Assembly: GCF_905397435.1 (NCBI RefSeq)
Contig: NZ_CAJPVI010000040.1
Coordinates: 1 to 64,000 of the forward strand
Direction of reading: 5' to 3'
From: Cupriavidus numazuensis
GTDB lineage: Bacteria; Pseudomonadota; Gammaproteobacteria; Burkholderiales; Burkholderiaceae
DNA length: 64,000 nucleotides
A program made the translations under genes and the position numbers. Below the pieces are notes generated by a model. It saw nothing but the letters and a program-made list of their open reading frames with translations. It made no database searches and was not told where the DNA came from. Below are positions 32,730 through 41,643 of the stretch, one piece after another; the first letter of the stretch is position 1, and each line of letters starts with the position of its first letter.

Positions 32730-33623
32730 ATGACTGTCTCCTCCGCCGCCACGCTGCGTGGCGGCATGCCCGAGGTGCGGCCGGAATACATCCGCGAACC
32801 GGAACCTTTTACCGCGATGCCCGTTGCGCGGGCCTTGCCGTGGCCGCAGCGCCTGTGGCAACAGGGCTGGCTGCGCAAGGCCGTGATCCTGCTGGTGCTC
32901 GCCGTGCTGTGGGAAGTCGTGGCGCGCGTGCAGGACAACGACCTGCTATTGCCGTCGTTCGTGGCCACCGCGCACGCGTTCCTGGCCGACATGGCCAACG
33001 GCGAATTGCCGGGGAAGGCATTGGCATCACTGTCGGTGCTGCTGCGCGGCTATGCCGCCGGCGTGGCGCTGGCTTTCGTGCTGACCACGCTGGCTGTGTC
33101 GAGCCGATTCGGCCGAGATCTGCTCGATACGCTGACCGCGATGTTCAACCCTTTGCCTGCGATTGCGCTGCTGCCGCTGGCGCTGCTGTGGTTCGGCCTC
33201 GGGAGCAAGAGCCTGATCTTCGTGCTGATCCACGCGGTGCTGTGGCCGCTCGCGCTCAATACCTATGCGGGCTTTCGCGGCGTGCCGCAGACGCTGCGCA
33301 TGGCCGGACGCAACTACGGGCTGCGCGGCGTGCGCTACGTGGTGCTGATCCTGGTGCCCGCTGCACTGCCGGCAATCCTGTCGGGCCTGAAGATCGGCTG
33401 GGCCTTTGCGTGGCGCACGCTGATCGCGGCGGAGCTGGTGTTCGGCGCGTCGTCGGGGCAGGGCGGGTTGGGCTGGTTCATTTTCCAGAACCGCAACGAG
33501 CTTTACACGGACCGTGTATTCGCCGGCCTGGCTACGGTGATCCTGATCGGCTTGCTGATGGAAGGGCTGGTGTTCACGACGCTGGAGCGGCTGACCGTGC
33601 GGCGCTGGGGCATGCAGCACTAG
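32730..33623 (+). CDS. ABC transporter permease (SsuC/TauC-like)
   Basis: A 297-residue inner-membrane permease with about six transmembrane helices. The cytoplasmic coupling loop lies around LRMAGRNYGLRGVRYVVLI (EAA-like). FNPLPAIALLPLALLWFGLG is characteristic of SsuC/TauC/NrtB members. An unusually long N-terminal segment of about 45 residues precedes the first helix. It ends the dioxygenase-transporter operon; the next gene has its own ribosome-binding site after about 68 bases. Confidence 0.92.
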   Translation: MTVSSAATLRGGMPEVRPEYIREPEPFTAMPVARALPWPQRLWQQGWLRKAVILLVLAVLWEVVARVQDNDLLLPSFVATAHAFLADMANGELPGKALASLSVLLRGYAAGVALAFVLTTLAVSSRFGRDLLDTLTAMFNPLPAIALLPLALLWFGLGSKSLIFVLIHAVLWPLALNTYAGFRGVPQTLRMAGRNYGLRGVRYVVLILVPAALPAILSGLKIGWAFAWRTLIAAELVFGASSGQGGLGWFIFQNRNELYTDRVFAGLATVILIGLLMEGLVFTTLERLTVRRWGMQH

Positions 33624-33691
33624 TCTTCTTGCCCTGCCCATCAAGCGGGAGTAGTGTACGGCTCCGATATCCACACCCCTCGGAGTCCCGC

Positions 33692-34459
33692 ATGACAGAG
33701 ATCCACCACGCCGCCGCCGAAGGCTTCGCCGCTCAAGCCGCCACCTACGCCCGCGGTCGACCGGAGTACCCGGAAGCCATCGGCGACTGGCTGCGTGGGA
33801 CGCTAGGCCTTGGCGAAGGCAAGACCGTCGTCGATCTCGGCGCCGGCACTGGCAAGTTCTCGCGGCGGCTTGCCGCGACCGGTGCGGCTGTCATGGCGGT
33901 GGAACCGGTCGACGAGATGCGCGCGCAACTGTCTGCGGCGCTGCCGGCGGTGCAGGCCGTCGCCGGCACGGCCGAGGCGATGCCGTTGCCCGATGCGAGT
34001 GTCGACGCCATCGTCTGCGCGCAGGCGTTCCACTGGTTTGCCAACGACCGCGCCATGGCGGAGATCCGCCGTGTGCTGCGTCCAGGTGGCAAGCTGGGGC
34101 TGGTGTGGAACGTACGCGATGAGAGCCTGCCCTGGGTGGCCAGGCTCACGGCGATCATGACGCCATATGAAGGCGATGCCCCGCGTTTCTACAAGGGCGA
34201 CTGGAAGCGCGTGTTTCCGGCCGAGGGCTTCGGGCCGCTTGCGCTTGAGAGCCTGCCTTACGTGCATGAGGGCCCGCCGCAGCAGGTCATTGTCGACCGC
34301 GTGATGTCGGTCAGCTTCATTGCCTCGCTGCCGCCCGAACAGCAGGCTGCCGTGCGTGCGCAATTGCTGGCCGTCATCGACGACGATCCGGCGCTGGCCG
34401 GACATGCGCAGGTGGCGTTTCCGTACCGGACCGAAGCCTACAGCTGCCTGCGCACGTAG
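33692..34459 (+). CDS. Class I SAM-dependent methyltransferase
   Basis: A 255-residue soluble methyltransferase of the type 11 family. Motif I is VVDLGAGTGKFSRRLAATG, followed by the acidic strand end VMAVEPVDEM and motif GTAEAMPLPDASVDAIVCAQAFHWF; LRPGGKLGLVWN is the post-III region. The substrate is unknown; the sequence resembles general UbiE-like proteins and also yeast Tmt1/Crg1-like small-molecule methyltransferases. CGGAG lies before the ATG at 33692. Confidence 0.88.
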   Translation: MTEIHHAAAEGFAAQAATYARGRPEYPEAIGDWLRGTLGLGEGKTVVDLGAGTGKFSRRLAATGAAVMAVEPVDEMRAQLSAALPAVQAVAGTAEAMPLPDASVDAIVCAQAFHWFANDRAMAEIRRVLRPGGKLGLVWNVRDESLPWVARLTAIMTPYEGDAPRFYKGDWKRVFPAEGFGPLALESLPYVHEGPPQQVIVDRVMSVSFIASLPPEQQAAVRAQLLAVIDDDPALAGHAQVAFPYRTEAYSCLRT

Positions 34460-34482
34460 CCACTGCAGCCGTGACGGGCGCG

Positions 34483-34848
34483 TTACATGGTGGCCTGTCG
34501 CACCCAGAATGCCACCGGGCCATAGGGCGGCATCACGGATTCAGGCATTGCCGGCTCGCGTGTCAGGCTGTCCAGGATATCGCGCCACATCGCCAGCACG
34601 CGCTGCGCGCGGGGCAGCATGCGAACGGCGTCAGGCGTGGGCAGCCAGTGCGGGCTGCAGACGCGGAACAGCGTAGTGTTCAGTGCGGACTCCAGGCTGC
34701 GCAATTGATACTGCAGCCGCTGTGGCTGGATGCCCAGTTCCGCGGCCGCACGGCCGCAGTCCCGATAACGCATGAGCGCGACGAATGCGCGCAGGGACAA
34801 CAGGCTCACGCGCCGGTTCTTCAGGAGGTGTGCCATGCAAGGGGCCAT
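34483..34848 (-). CDS. Truncated LysR-like protein (HTH domain only, about 121 aa)
   Basis: A short protein whose centre reads LLSLRAFVALMRYRDCGRAA, AELGIQPQRLQYQLRSLE and SALNTTLF. This is the winged helix-turn-helix of LysR regulators (compare the usual FxxVaexgSftrAA...vSrqIrrLE..LG..LF). The roughly 200-residue effector domain is missing; the frame ends about 30 residues after the HTH. The start is uncertain between 34848 and 34836; neither has a good ribosome-binding site. It may be a stand-alone DNA-binding protein or a remnant. A 12-bp-arm palindrome lies just upstream. Confidence 0.55.
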   Translation of the reverse strand: MAPCMAHLLKNRRVSLLSLRAFVALMRYRDCGRAAAELGIQPQRLQYQLRSLESALNTTLFRVCSPHWLPTPDAVRMLPRAQRVLAMWRDILDSLTREPAMPESVMPPYGPVAFWVRQATM

Positions 34849-34856
34849 GCCGGCTG

Positions 34857-34881
34857 CCGACAGCCTGCCGCAGGCTGTCGG
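34857..34881. repeat. Near-perfect palindrome upstream of the LysR-like gene
   Basis: Arms CCGACAGCCTGC (34857-34868) and GCAGGCTGTCGG (34870-34881) flank one base. It lies 9 bases upstream of the candidate start codon. It could be an operator for the HTH-only protein or an mRNA hairpin that masks initiation. Confidence 0.6.
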
Positions 34882-35075
34882 TTCGCGCGGCGTGGCGCAG
34901 GTAAAACGCTGATCGTAGCCACCGGCGTGGCCACGTTGATTCAGAAACTTCCGCAACCTTGTCGCGATACGTCGGAAGTTTGGTTCGGCTTTCCCAGGTG
35001 GGATCCCTTCGGGGACTGGCGGAAAGCGGAGGGGAGAAGCATCCACATTGGGGCATGAATGCGCCCCGTGCGGCG

Positions 35076-35309
35076 TCAGTGCAGGGGCAACTGGCCCAGT
35101 GCAGTCAGCGCAAGCACGACTTCGGGTGACAGGCGGCGCTCACGGCATGGCACGCCGGCAGTTTCCAGCGTGGTCCAGAGGTCGGCGTCACCAGTGACGA
35201 TCCGTTGCCTGAGGTGGGCAAGATAAGTGTGCTCGGATGGAGTGAGCGGGCGCGGTGCGCTGCGCAAGTCATCCAGGATGTCGCCAAGCGAGAGATCGGA
35301 GGGGGTCAT
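35076..35309 (-). CDS. Small hypothetical protein (77 aa)
   Basis: A 77-residue soluble protein starting MTPSDLSLGDILDDLRS and ending LTALGQLPLH. It is mostly helical, with no known motif. Third-position GC and absence of a competing frame support it. No good ribosome-binding site is seen before ATG at 35309. I do not recognise a family. It stands alone between the LysR-like gene and a region without genes. Confidence 0.5.
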   Translation of the reverse strand: MTPSDLSLGDILDDLRSAPRPLTPSEHTYLAHLRQRIVTGDADLWTTLETAGVPCRERRLSPEVVLALTALGQLPLH

Positions 35310-35731
35310 ACAAAGCGAAAAAGTAAAGCTGCGGCGGGATAACGCATGATTCTATCCATGCCATGCAGTAACGGCTTAACCAAAAGCAGGCAATAACCCT
35401 TCTAATTCAGGCATGTGGCGCGTACGCGGCGAATGCTGACGGACCATGTGCTTTAAGACGCCTTTACCTGTGCGGCCACGTGGCGCAGTTCGCCATTGTT
35501 GTTGCGGAAAAACGCCACTGTCTGTTGCCCGCATGGCTGTTCTCTGGCGGTGGCGCGCGCAAATTGCGCGGCGAAGCCGGGGGCAGGCGCGCAATGCACA
35601 TCGCAGCATTGCCACGTCTCGGAATAAATCTGCGGCGCCGCGCGTATACGCCTATACAACAGGTATCAGGCGAGGTCGCAGGAACGGGCTGCATGGGCGG
35701 CCCGGATAGTTGTTGTGCAGGAGGTATGGCC
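35310..35731. other. Intergenic region, no supported gene
   Basis: About 420 bases. Several overlapping frames exist on both strands but none has a ribosome-binding site or protein-like pattern. The region contains the leader of the secreted Gly/His-rich protein gene, with AGGAGG at 35719-35724. Confidence 0.35.
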
Positions 35732-36250
35732 ATGGACCGTGCTGCAAGATGGGCGGGGGCCTGGGTGATAGCCGGCATCGGCCTTTGCGCCGGCACGCCG
35801 GCGCTGGCGGACGAGGAGTGGAGCACGGGACCGCCGTGCCAGCTGGTGGCGGGCCAGGTGGTCATCAATGGCCAGTGGCAGCAGGTGACCGGCGTGGCCT
35901 GCCTGCAGCAGGACGGCAGCTGGCAACTGGTGGACGGCAGCGGCGGCGCCTACTACTCGACGCCGTACTACTACGATGACGACGGCTATGCATGGAACTG
36001 GGCGCCGGTGGCCGTAGGCTATGGCGCGGCGTTCATCTTCGTCGATCGCCATCACCATGTGCACCCGATGCACCACGTGTTCTTCCGCTATGGCGGTGGC
36101 GGTGGCTGGGGCGGACGCGGCTTCCGTGCCATGCCGCCCGGCGCGGTCCGTGGCGGCATGGGGGGCGGCGCGGGCCACGGGATGGGCGGTGGCATGGGTG
36201 GCGGCATGGGTGGCGCGCACGGCGGCTTCCACGGAGGCGGGCATCACTGA
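35732..36250 (+). CDS. Secreted Gly/His-rich protein of unknown function (172 aa)
   Basis: A 172-residue protein with a signal peptide (AGAWVIAGIGLCAGTPALA, cleavage before DEEW). The mature part has a short Cys-Cys region (GPPCQLVAGQ and GVACLQQDGSW), then a Tyr/Asp-rich patch (STPYYYDDDGY), a hydrophobic strand with RHHHVHPMHHVF, and a Gly/Met/His repeat tail. The His-rich segments suggest metal binding. I prefer the ATG at 35732, seven bases after AGGAGG, over the ATG at 35726. A terminator follows the stop codon. I do not recognise a named family. Confidence 0.75.
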   Translation: MDRAARWAGAWVIAGIGLCAGTPALADEEWSTGPPCQLVAGQVVINGQWQQVTGVACLQQDGSWQLVDGSGGAYYSTPYYYDDDGYAWNWAPVAVGYGAAFIFVDRHHHVHPMHHVFFRYGGGGGWGGRGFRAMPPGAVRGGMGGGAGHGMGGGMGGGMGGAHGGFHGGGHH

Positions 36251-36316
36251 CGGCCCGGCGGCCATGCATTGACAAGGGCAGGTCCGTTCTATACGGTGGC
36301 TGCTCGTTCCGTCATG

Positions 36317-36346
36317 ACCGGCGTGCGTTGCACGCCGGTTTTCCTT
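36317..36346 (+). terminator. Rho-independent terminator after the Gly/His-rich protein gene
   Basis: A 10-bp stem ACCGGCGTGC (36317-36326) and GCACGCCGGT (36330-36339) with a 3-base loop is followed by TTTCCTTTCC. It lies between the secreted protein gene and the IclR gene. Confidence 0.8.
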
Positions 36347-36359
36347 TCCGCGCCAGCCC

Positions 36360-37106
36360 ATGCCACGCAAAGCCGCCCAGGTCTCCGAAGCCGACAAGCA
36401 CGCCGCCGAAGGCGGAGCTGTTGCCGTGGATCGCGCGCTGTTCGTGCTGTCCGCATTCCGGCTTGGCGATACCTCGCTCGGGCTGGCCGACCTGGCGCAA
36501 CGGTCGGGCCTGTACAAAAGCACGCTGCTGCGGCTGCTCGCCTCGCTCGAGCATGCCGCGCTGGTGCAGCGGCGGCCCGACGGGCGCTACAGCCTGGGGC
36601 CGGAGGTCGCGCGGCTCAATGCTGTCTATGCCGCGTCGTTCTCGCTGGAAGCCGTGGTGATGCCGGTGTTGCGCGCGCTGGTGGAGGCCACGCGCGAGAG
36701 TGCCGCATTCCACGTCGAGCAGGGCGAGCACCGGCTGTGCCTGTATCGCGTCGATTCGCCGCAGCCGGTGCGCGACCACATCCGCGCCGGCGAATTGCTT
36801 CCGCGCGACCGCGGCGCCGGGGGGCGCGTGCTGCGTGCGTTTGCGGGCGAAGACGGCGAACTTTACGAGCGCATCCGCCGCCAGGGCGTGATCGCGCTGG
36901 TCGGCGATCGCAGCCCCGATATCGCCGGCGTTTCCGCGCCGGTATTCGGCCCTGACGGCGCCCTTGCGGGCGCGCTCACGCTGACCTGCCCTGCAAGCCG
37001 GTTTCGCGAAGATTTTCGTGACGATGTCCTGGCCGCCGCCCGCGGCCTGACGCAGGCGCTGGGCGGCATATTCCCCGATTTCCCCGAGATGCCCGCCGCC
37101 GCCTGA
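36360..37106 (+). CDS. IclR-family transcriptional regulator
   Basis: A 248-residue regulator. The N-terminal winged HTH is about residues 22-85 (VDRALFVLSAFRLGDTSLGL, then LYKSTLLRLLASLEHAALV). The C-terminal IclR effector domain (about 100-240) includes GAGGRVLRAFAG and GVSAPVFGPDGALAGALT. Members act as repressors or activators of catabolic operons. The start ATG at 36360 is just after the terminator, with only a weak ribosome-binding site. A candidate target is the palindromic operator at 41644-41674 before the Bug/CaiB/citryl-CoA lyase operon, but that link is a guess. Confidence 0.9.
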   Translation: MPRKAAQVSEADKHAAEGGAVAVDRALFVLSAFRLGDTSLGLADLAQRSGLYKSTLLRLLASLEHAALVQRRPDGRYSLGPEVARLNAVYAASFSLEAVVMPVLRALVEATRESAAFHVEQGEHRLCLYRVDSPQPVRDHIRAGELLPRDRGAGGRVLRAFAGEDGELYERIRRQGVIALVGDRSPDIAGVSAPVFGPDGALAGALTLTCPASRFREDFRDDVLAAARGLTQALGGIFPDFPEMPAAA

Positions 37107-37270
37107 CCCCTTGTGTGCGCAGGTGTTGCAGCGAGGCGACCCGGCTTGTCGGGGGTGCCCCGCGGACACCGAGGCGGGATATCATTCGCGGTCGCCCCCT
37201 TTACCCGTGCCGTCATGTCGATTCGAGACCGATCGGCGGCACTCCCTCATGGCCTTGTCAAGGGATTCTC

Positions 37271-38512
37271 GTGCACCTGGACCAGCAGACCATTGCGGTC
37301 GTGATGATGGTGTTCTTTTCCAGCACGCTGGTCATTGCGGCTGGGCTGGTATTTGCGCTGCGCGCGATCGAAGCGGGGCGGCTGTGGGCGTTCGGCCATG
37401 TGGTCGGCTCCGGCGCCGGTCTGGCGTTGGCGGTCAGCGCCGCCGGAGGCGCTCCGCACCTCGGCATGGCCGGGGCCGGCGCCTTCATGGTGGGCTGGCT
37501 GCTGAATTATCGCGGCGTGCGCGTCTATTACGGCCTGCCGACGCACGCCGCGCCACTGGCAGTGGCTGGCCTGGTCGTACTCGCGCTGATGGCGACCTCC
37601 GGCGGACTGCCGCAGGGAACGCGCATGCTCCAGGCGGGGGTCTATGCCGTGCTGGCCATGATTTCACTGGCCACGATCGGTACGCTCGTGACCACCGGGC
37701 GCGGACGGCGCAGCATCGGCGCGCCGCTGGTACTGATGTCGAGCCTCGTGCAACTGTCGACGCAGCTCGTTGGCGCCAGCCATGCGCTCAGCCGGGTTGG
37801 CGCAGAGCGCCATGACCTGACCCTCTTCTTCGCCGGTCCGGCCGGCTCGGCCTGGACGCTGGCACCGCTGATCGCGGTGCTGCTCGGCCTGTTCGGCTTC
37901 ACCGTGATGGCGATGGAGCAGATCATCGCCAACAACGAAAGCGGCGCGCGCGTGGACGCGCTGACCGGCCTGCTCAACCGCGGCGCGCTCGATATGTCCG
38001 CACTTGGCCTGGTCGCGCGCTGGCAGCGCGAGGGACAGTCGCTGGCCTGCCTGGTGATCGATATCGACCACTTCAAGCAGGTCAACGATACGTTCGGCCA
38101 CCATGCCGGCGATGCCGTGCTGCGTGAAGTGGCCCAGGCGCTGGACAACTCGCGCCGCGCTTCGGACGTGGCCGGACGCTACGGCGGCGAGGAGTTCTGC
38201 ATCCTGTGCCCGCATACCGATGAACACCAGGCCACCGCGCTGGCCAACCGTATCCTGCGCAAGGTCCGCGCGATCCCGCTGCCCGGGCAGGAATGCTTCG
38301 CGTCAGTGAGCATCGGCGTGGCGGAGCTGCACGGCGCAACGGGCAGCAAGGAGCTGCTGTGGCGCAGCTTGTTCGCTGAGGCCGACCGGGCGCTTTACCA
38401 GGCTAAGCAGCAGGGCCGCGATCGCTACGAAGTCGCTTCCGCCATGCTCGACGAAAAGCCTGCGCCGCTGGCGGTCCACGTAACGAGCCAGATCATGACG
38501 CCGGCGGCCTGA
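37271..38512 (+). CDS. Membrane-bound diguanylate cyclase (GGDEF domain)
   Basis: A 413-residue protein. The N-terminal half (about residues 1-230) has seven hydrophobic helices, which form a membrane sensor without a recognised ligand domain. The C-terminal GGDEF domain (about 245-410) contains DALTGLLNRGALD, VIDIDHFKQVNDTFGH and the active-site RYGGEEFCIL. It makes cyclic di-GMP, which often controls exopolysaccharide and motility. No inhibitory RxxD site stands out and there is no EAL domain. It starts at GTG 37271 with AAGGGA upstream. It is convergent with the citryl-CoA lyase gene. Confidence 0.92.
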   Translation: MHLDQQTIAVVMMVFFSSTLVIAAGLVFALRAIEAGRLWAFGHVVGSGAGLALAVSAAGGAPHLGMAGAGAFMVGWLLNYRGVRVYYGLPTHAAPLAVAGLVVLALMATSGGLPQGTRMLQAGVYAVLAMISLATIGTLVTTGRGRRSIGAPLVLMSSLVQLSTQLVGASHALSRVGAERHDLTLFFAGPAGSAWTLAPLIAVLLGLFGFTVMAMEQIIANNESGARVDALTGLLNRGALDMSALGLVARWQREGQSLACLVIDIDHFKQVNDTFGHHAGDAVLREVAQALDNSRRASDVAGRYGGEEFCILCPHTDEHQATALANRILRKVRAIPLPGQECFASVSIGVAELHGATGSKELLWRSLFAEADRALYQAKQQGRDRYEVASAMLDEKPAPLAVHVTSQIMTPAA

Positions 38513-38518
38513 GCGGCG

Positions 38519-39376
38519 TCAGTCCCCCTGCGCGGGCACATCGCGCTGCGGTGTGCCGTCGTAGGTCCACAGGAACTGGCGCGGGATCGGGCCCTTGTTG
38601 CGGCCGCCTTGCTGCGTTTGCTCCCACGCGTGCGCCAGGATGCCCACGGAGCGCGACAGGCAGAACAGCCCGCGCGCCAGCGGCGCCGGAAAACCCAGTT
38701 CCGCGTAGATGACCGCCGTGGCCCCGTCGATGTTCATCGGCACCGGCTTGCTGCGGCCTTCGCCAAGCGCGCGCTCCACGGCCCGCGCAATGGCGGCAAA
38801 GCGGCCATTGACCACGCCTTTCTCCGCAGCCTGATCCACCAGCGCGAGCAGGCGCGGCGCACGCGGATCCAGCGGATGGAAGCGGTGGCCGAAGCCCGAG
38901 ACGAACTTGCCGTGCAGGTCGCGATAGTGCGCCAGGCCGGCGCTGACCGCCTGATCCAGCGCGGCGCCCGCATCGATGCGCGCCGCGATGTCCTGGTACA
39001 ACTCCACGGCCTGCTCGCCGGCGCCGCCATGCACGTCGCCAAGCACGTTGACGGCCGAGGCCATCGCGTTGTTCAACCCCACGCCACATGTGGCGGCCAT
39101 GCGGGCAATGGCGATGCTGGGCGCCTGCGGGCCGTGGTCCACGGCCGCCATCAGCGCGGCATCGAGCAGTTCGCCTTGCCCCGGTCCGGGCAACTCGCCA
39201 CGCAGCATCAGCCAGATCATCTGCGCGAACGACACCTGGCCGATCAGTTGCTCGATCGGATAGCCGCGGTAGCGGATTTCGCCGGGGCGCATGTCGATGA
39301 TTTCCGTGCGCCACCAGTCCTGGGACAGCTGCTGGCCGGGGTCCATGGTTTCGCTGGTCTGCCTGGTCTCGCTCAT
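38519..39376 (-). CDS. Citryl-CoA lyase / citrate synthase-like protein
   Basis: A 285-residue member of the citrate synthase superfamily, shorter than true citrate synthase (about 430). Conserved pieces are IRYRGYPIEQLIG, the VHGGAGEQAVELYQ loop and SGFGHRFHPLDPRAPRLL, where the His and Arg bind the substrate. Such small forms are annotated citryl-CoA lyases, which split citryl-CoA (or a related 3-hydroxy-acyl-CoA) to acetyl-CoA and an oxo acid. It follows a CaiB CoA-transferase with a 4-base ATGA overlap, so the pair probably activates and cleaves one organic acid. Confidence 0.85.
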   Translation of the reverse strand: MSETRQTSETMDPGQQLSQDWWRTEIIDMRPGEIRYRGYPIEQLIGQVSFAQMIWLMLRGELPGPGQGELLDAALMAAVDHGPQAPSIAIARMAATCGVGLNNAMASAVNVLGDVHGGAGEQAVELYQDIAARIDAGAALDQAVSAGLAHYRDLHGKFVSGFGHRFHPLDPRAPRLLALVDQAAEKGVVNGRFAAIARAVERALGEGRSKPVPMNIDGATAVIYAELGFPAPLARGLFCLSRSVGILAHAWEQTQQGGRNKGPIPRQFLWTYDGTPQRDVPAQGD

Positions 39377-40572
39377 ACTGCACGCTCCTGTCTGAGGGTC
39401 TCGATGTCGGCCTCGCTGTAGCCAAGGCCCGCGAGGATCTGCTGTGTGTGTTCGCCAAGCTGCGGGGGCGGCGTGTCCACCGACGGCGCCTCCTGGTTCA
39501 GCTTGAAGCCCGTGCGCACCACGCGGATATCGCGGCCCACGCCGGGCACGTCGGCAAACGTGCCGATCATGCCGCGGTCGCGCACCTGCGGCTGCTCCAG
39601 GGTTTGCGGCACGCCGAGCACCGGCCCGGCCGGCACGCCGGCTTCATTGAGCAGCGCCCACCACTCGCTGGCAGGTTTCTTCTCCAACTCGGCTTCCAGC
39701 GCCTGCGTCAGCGCGGCGCGGTTCGCCAGCCGTGCCTGGCGCGCGGAGAAGCGCTCGTCGGCGATCAGTTCCGGGCGGCCAACGACGCGACACACGGCCT
39801 CGAACTGCTCCTGCTTGTTCGCGGCGATGTTCAAGAGGCCATCGCCAGTGCGGAAGGTGCCAGACGGGCTGGCCGTGAAGTTCTCGTTGCCCATCGGCAC
39901 CGGTGCCTTGCCGGCGATCAGGTGGTTCGACACGACCCAGCCCATGGTGGCAAGCGTGGCTTCGAGCATCGACACGTCGATGAAATAGCCTTCGGTACGC
40001 TGATGGTCCGCCAGCGAAGCGGCAATGGCGAATGCCGCCGTGATGCCGCCGATGGTGTCCGACACGGGATAGCCGACGCGGTACGGCGCGGTCTGCGGAT
40101 CACCGGTGATGCTCATCACGCCCGACATGCCCTGGATGATCTGGTCGTACGCGGGCAGGTCAGACAGCGGTCCGTCCTGGCCGAAGCCGGAGATCGCGCA
40201 GTAGATCAGGCGCGGGTTGTCCTGCTTCAGGACGTCGTAGCCCAGGCCCAGCCGCGCCATCACGCCGGGGCGGAAGTTCTCGACCACCACGTCGGCGCTC
40301 TGCACGAGCTTGCGGAACACTTCCTTGCCGCGCGCGTGCTTGAGGTTCAGCGTGATCGATTGCTTGCCCGGGTTCTGCGCCAGGAACGACACGCCCATCA
40401 GGCGCTGGTTCAGGTCAGCATCGGCGCCGAGCTGGCGTGCGAGGTCGCCGGTGCCCGGCGTTTCCACCTTGATGACCTCCGCGCCCATGTGCGCGAGCTG
40501 GTGGCAGCAGAACGGGCCGGCCAGCACATTGGTCAGGTCGAGGACGCGCACATGGCGCAACGGTTTTTGCAT
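39373..40572 (-). CDS. CaiB/BaiF-family CoA transferase
   Basis: A 399-residue class III CoA-transferase. The N-terminus VRVLDLTNVLAGPFCCHQLA, the GAEVIKVETPGTGDLAR motif and NLKHARGKEVFRKLV are typical; the catalytic Asp is expected in the AYDQIIQGMSGVM region. The enzyme moves CoA between acyl-CoA and a free carboxylate. It is the middle gene of a leftward operon between a Bug-type binding protein and the citryl-CoA lyase, which suggests uptake, activation and cleavage of a citrate-like acid. Confidence 0.9.
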   Translation of the reverse strand: MQKPLRHVRVLDLTNVLAGPFCCHQLAHMGAEVIKVETPGTGDLARQLGADADLNQRLMGVSFLAQNPGKQSITLNLKHARGKEVFRKLVQSADVVVENFRPGVMARLGLGYDVLKQDNPRLIYCAISGFGQDGPLSDLPAYDQIIQGMSGVMSITGDPQTAPYRVGYPVSDTIGGITAAFAIAASLADHQRTEGYFIDVSMLEATLATMGWVVSNHLIAGKAPVPMGNENFTASPSGTFRTGDGLLNIAANKQEQFEAVCRVVGRPELIADERFSARQARLANRAALTQALEAELEKKPASEWWALLNEAGVPAGPVLGVPQTLEQPQVRDRGMIGTFADVPGVGRDIRVVRTGFKLNQEAPSVDTPPPQLGEHTQQILAGLGYSEADIETLRQERAV

Positions 40573-40624
40573 GATGAGATTCCTGCTGGCTGCGGGGAGG
40601 GGCGTGATGGATGGCCGCTGCGAT

Positions 40625-41620
40625 TTACTCTACGCGCGCGCCGGATTCCCGCACGATCGCGCCCCAGCGTGTGTTTTCGGACTTGATGAAGGCCGCCAGG
40701 TCCTGCGGCGTGCCGCCGCGCGGATCGCTGCCTTCCTCGCGCATCTTGCTGATGGTGTCGGGCTGGGCCAGCGCCTTGTTGACCTCGGCATTGAGCCGCT
40801 TTACCACGTCGGGCGAAGTGCCCGCCGGTGCCACGAGCGCCTTCCAGTCTTCCGCCTGGAAGCCTGCATAGCCGGACTCGGCCACGGTCGGCACGGCTGC
40901 CAGCAGCGGCAGCCGTTTGGCCGATGTGACGGCCAGCGCGCGGATCTTGCCGGCCTTGATCATCGGCATGGCAATCGGCGGCGTCGCGAAATAGAAGTCG
41001 GTCTGGCCGCCGAGCAGGTCGGTCAGTGCCGGCGATGCGCCCTTGTACGGCACGTGCAGCATCTTGATGCCGGCGCGGCGCGCGAACATTTCGCCCGTCA
41101 GGTGGCCGACCGTGCCGGTGCCGGCGGAGGCCATCGACAGCGGCTTCGCCTTGGCGGCCGCCACGAGGTCTGCCACCGTCTTGTACGGCGAATCGGCCCG
41201 CACGATCAGCACCACGGGCTGGGCCGAAACGAGCACCACGGGCGTGAAGTCCTTCACCGCGTCATACGGCATCTTCGGGTACAGCGTCGGGTTGATGGCG
41301 AGGTTGGCGGTCTGCCCCATCCCGAGCGTGTAGCCATCGGGTTTGGCTTTCGCCACGACGTCGAGGCCGATATTGCCGCCTGCTCCGGCGCGGTTCTCCA
41401 CCACCACGTTCCAGTGCGTGGCCACACCTACCTTGTTGAATACCAACCGCGACAGCACGTCGGTGCCGCCAGCGGGCGGGAACGGCACCACGAGCCGCAC
41501 GGGCTGGCTCGGGTACGTGTCGGCGCGGGCAGGCCCGGCTGCTGCCATGACGGCGGGCAAAGCGAGGCAAAGAAGGGCGCTGGCCCAAGGGTGAAGCTTG
41601 CGGCGGTGCGGGAAAGTCAT
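40625..41620 (-). CDS. Bug-family (TctC-like) tripartite tricarboxylate transporter substrate-binding protein
   Basis: A 331-residue periplasmic protein with a signal peptide ending around PARA and mature start DTYPSQPVRLVVPFPPAGGT, the classic Bug signature. VVVENRAGAGGNIGLDVVAK and TFYFATPPIAM-type segments follow. Bug proteins bind carboxylates and pass them to TctAB-type permeases; many are orphans, as here. It heads the operon with the CaiB and lyase genes 52 bases downstream. AGGAGA precedes the ATG at 41620. A strong palindromic operator lies 24-54 bases upstream. Confidence 0.92.
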   Translation of the reverse strand: MTFPHRRKLHPWASALLCLALPAVMAAAGPARADTYPSQPVRLVVPFPPAGGTDVLSRLVFNKVGVATHWNVVVENRAGAGGNIGLDVVAKAKPDGYTLGMGQTANLAINPTLYPKMPYDAVKDFTPVVLVSAQPVVLIVRADSPYKTVADLVAAAKAKPLSMASAGTGTVGHLTGEMFARRAGIKMLHVPYKGASPALTDLLGGQTDFYFATPPIAMPMIKAGKIRALAVTSAKRLPLLAAVPTVAESGYAGFQAEDWKALVAPAGTSPDVVKRLNAEVNKALAQPDTISKMREEGSDPRGGTPQDLAAFIKSENTRWGAIVRESGARVE

Positions 41621-41643
41621 ATTGTCTCCTGACGCTACTAAAA

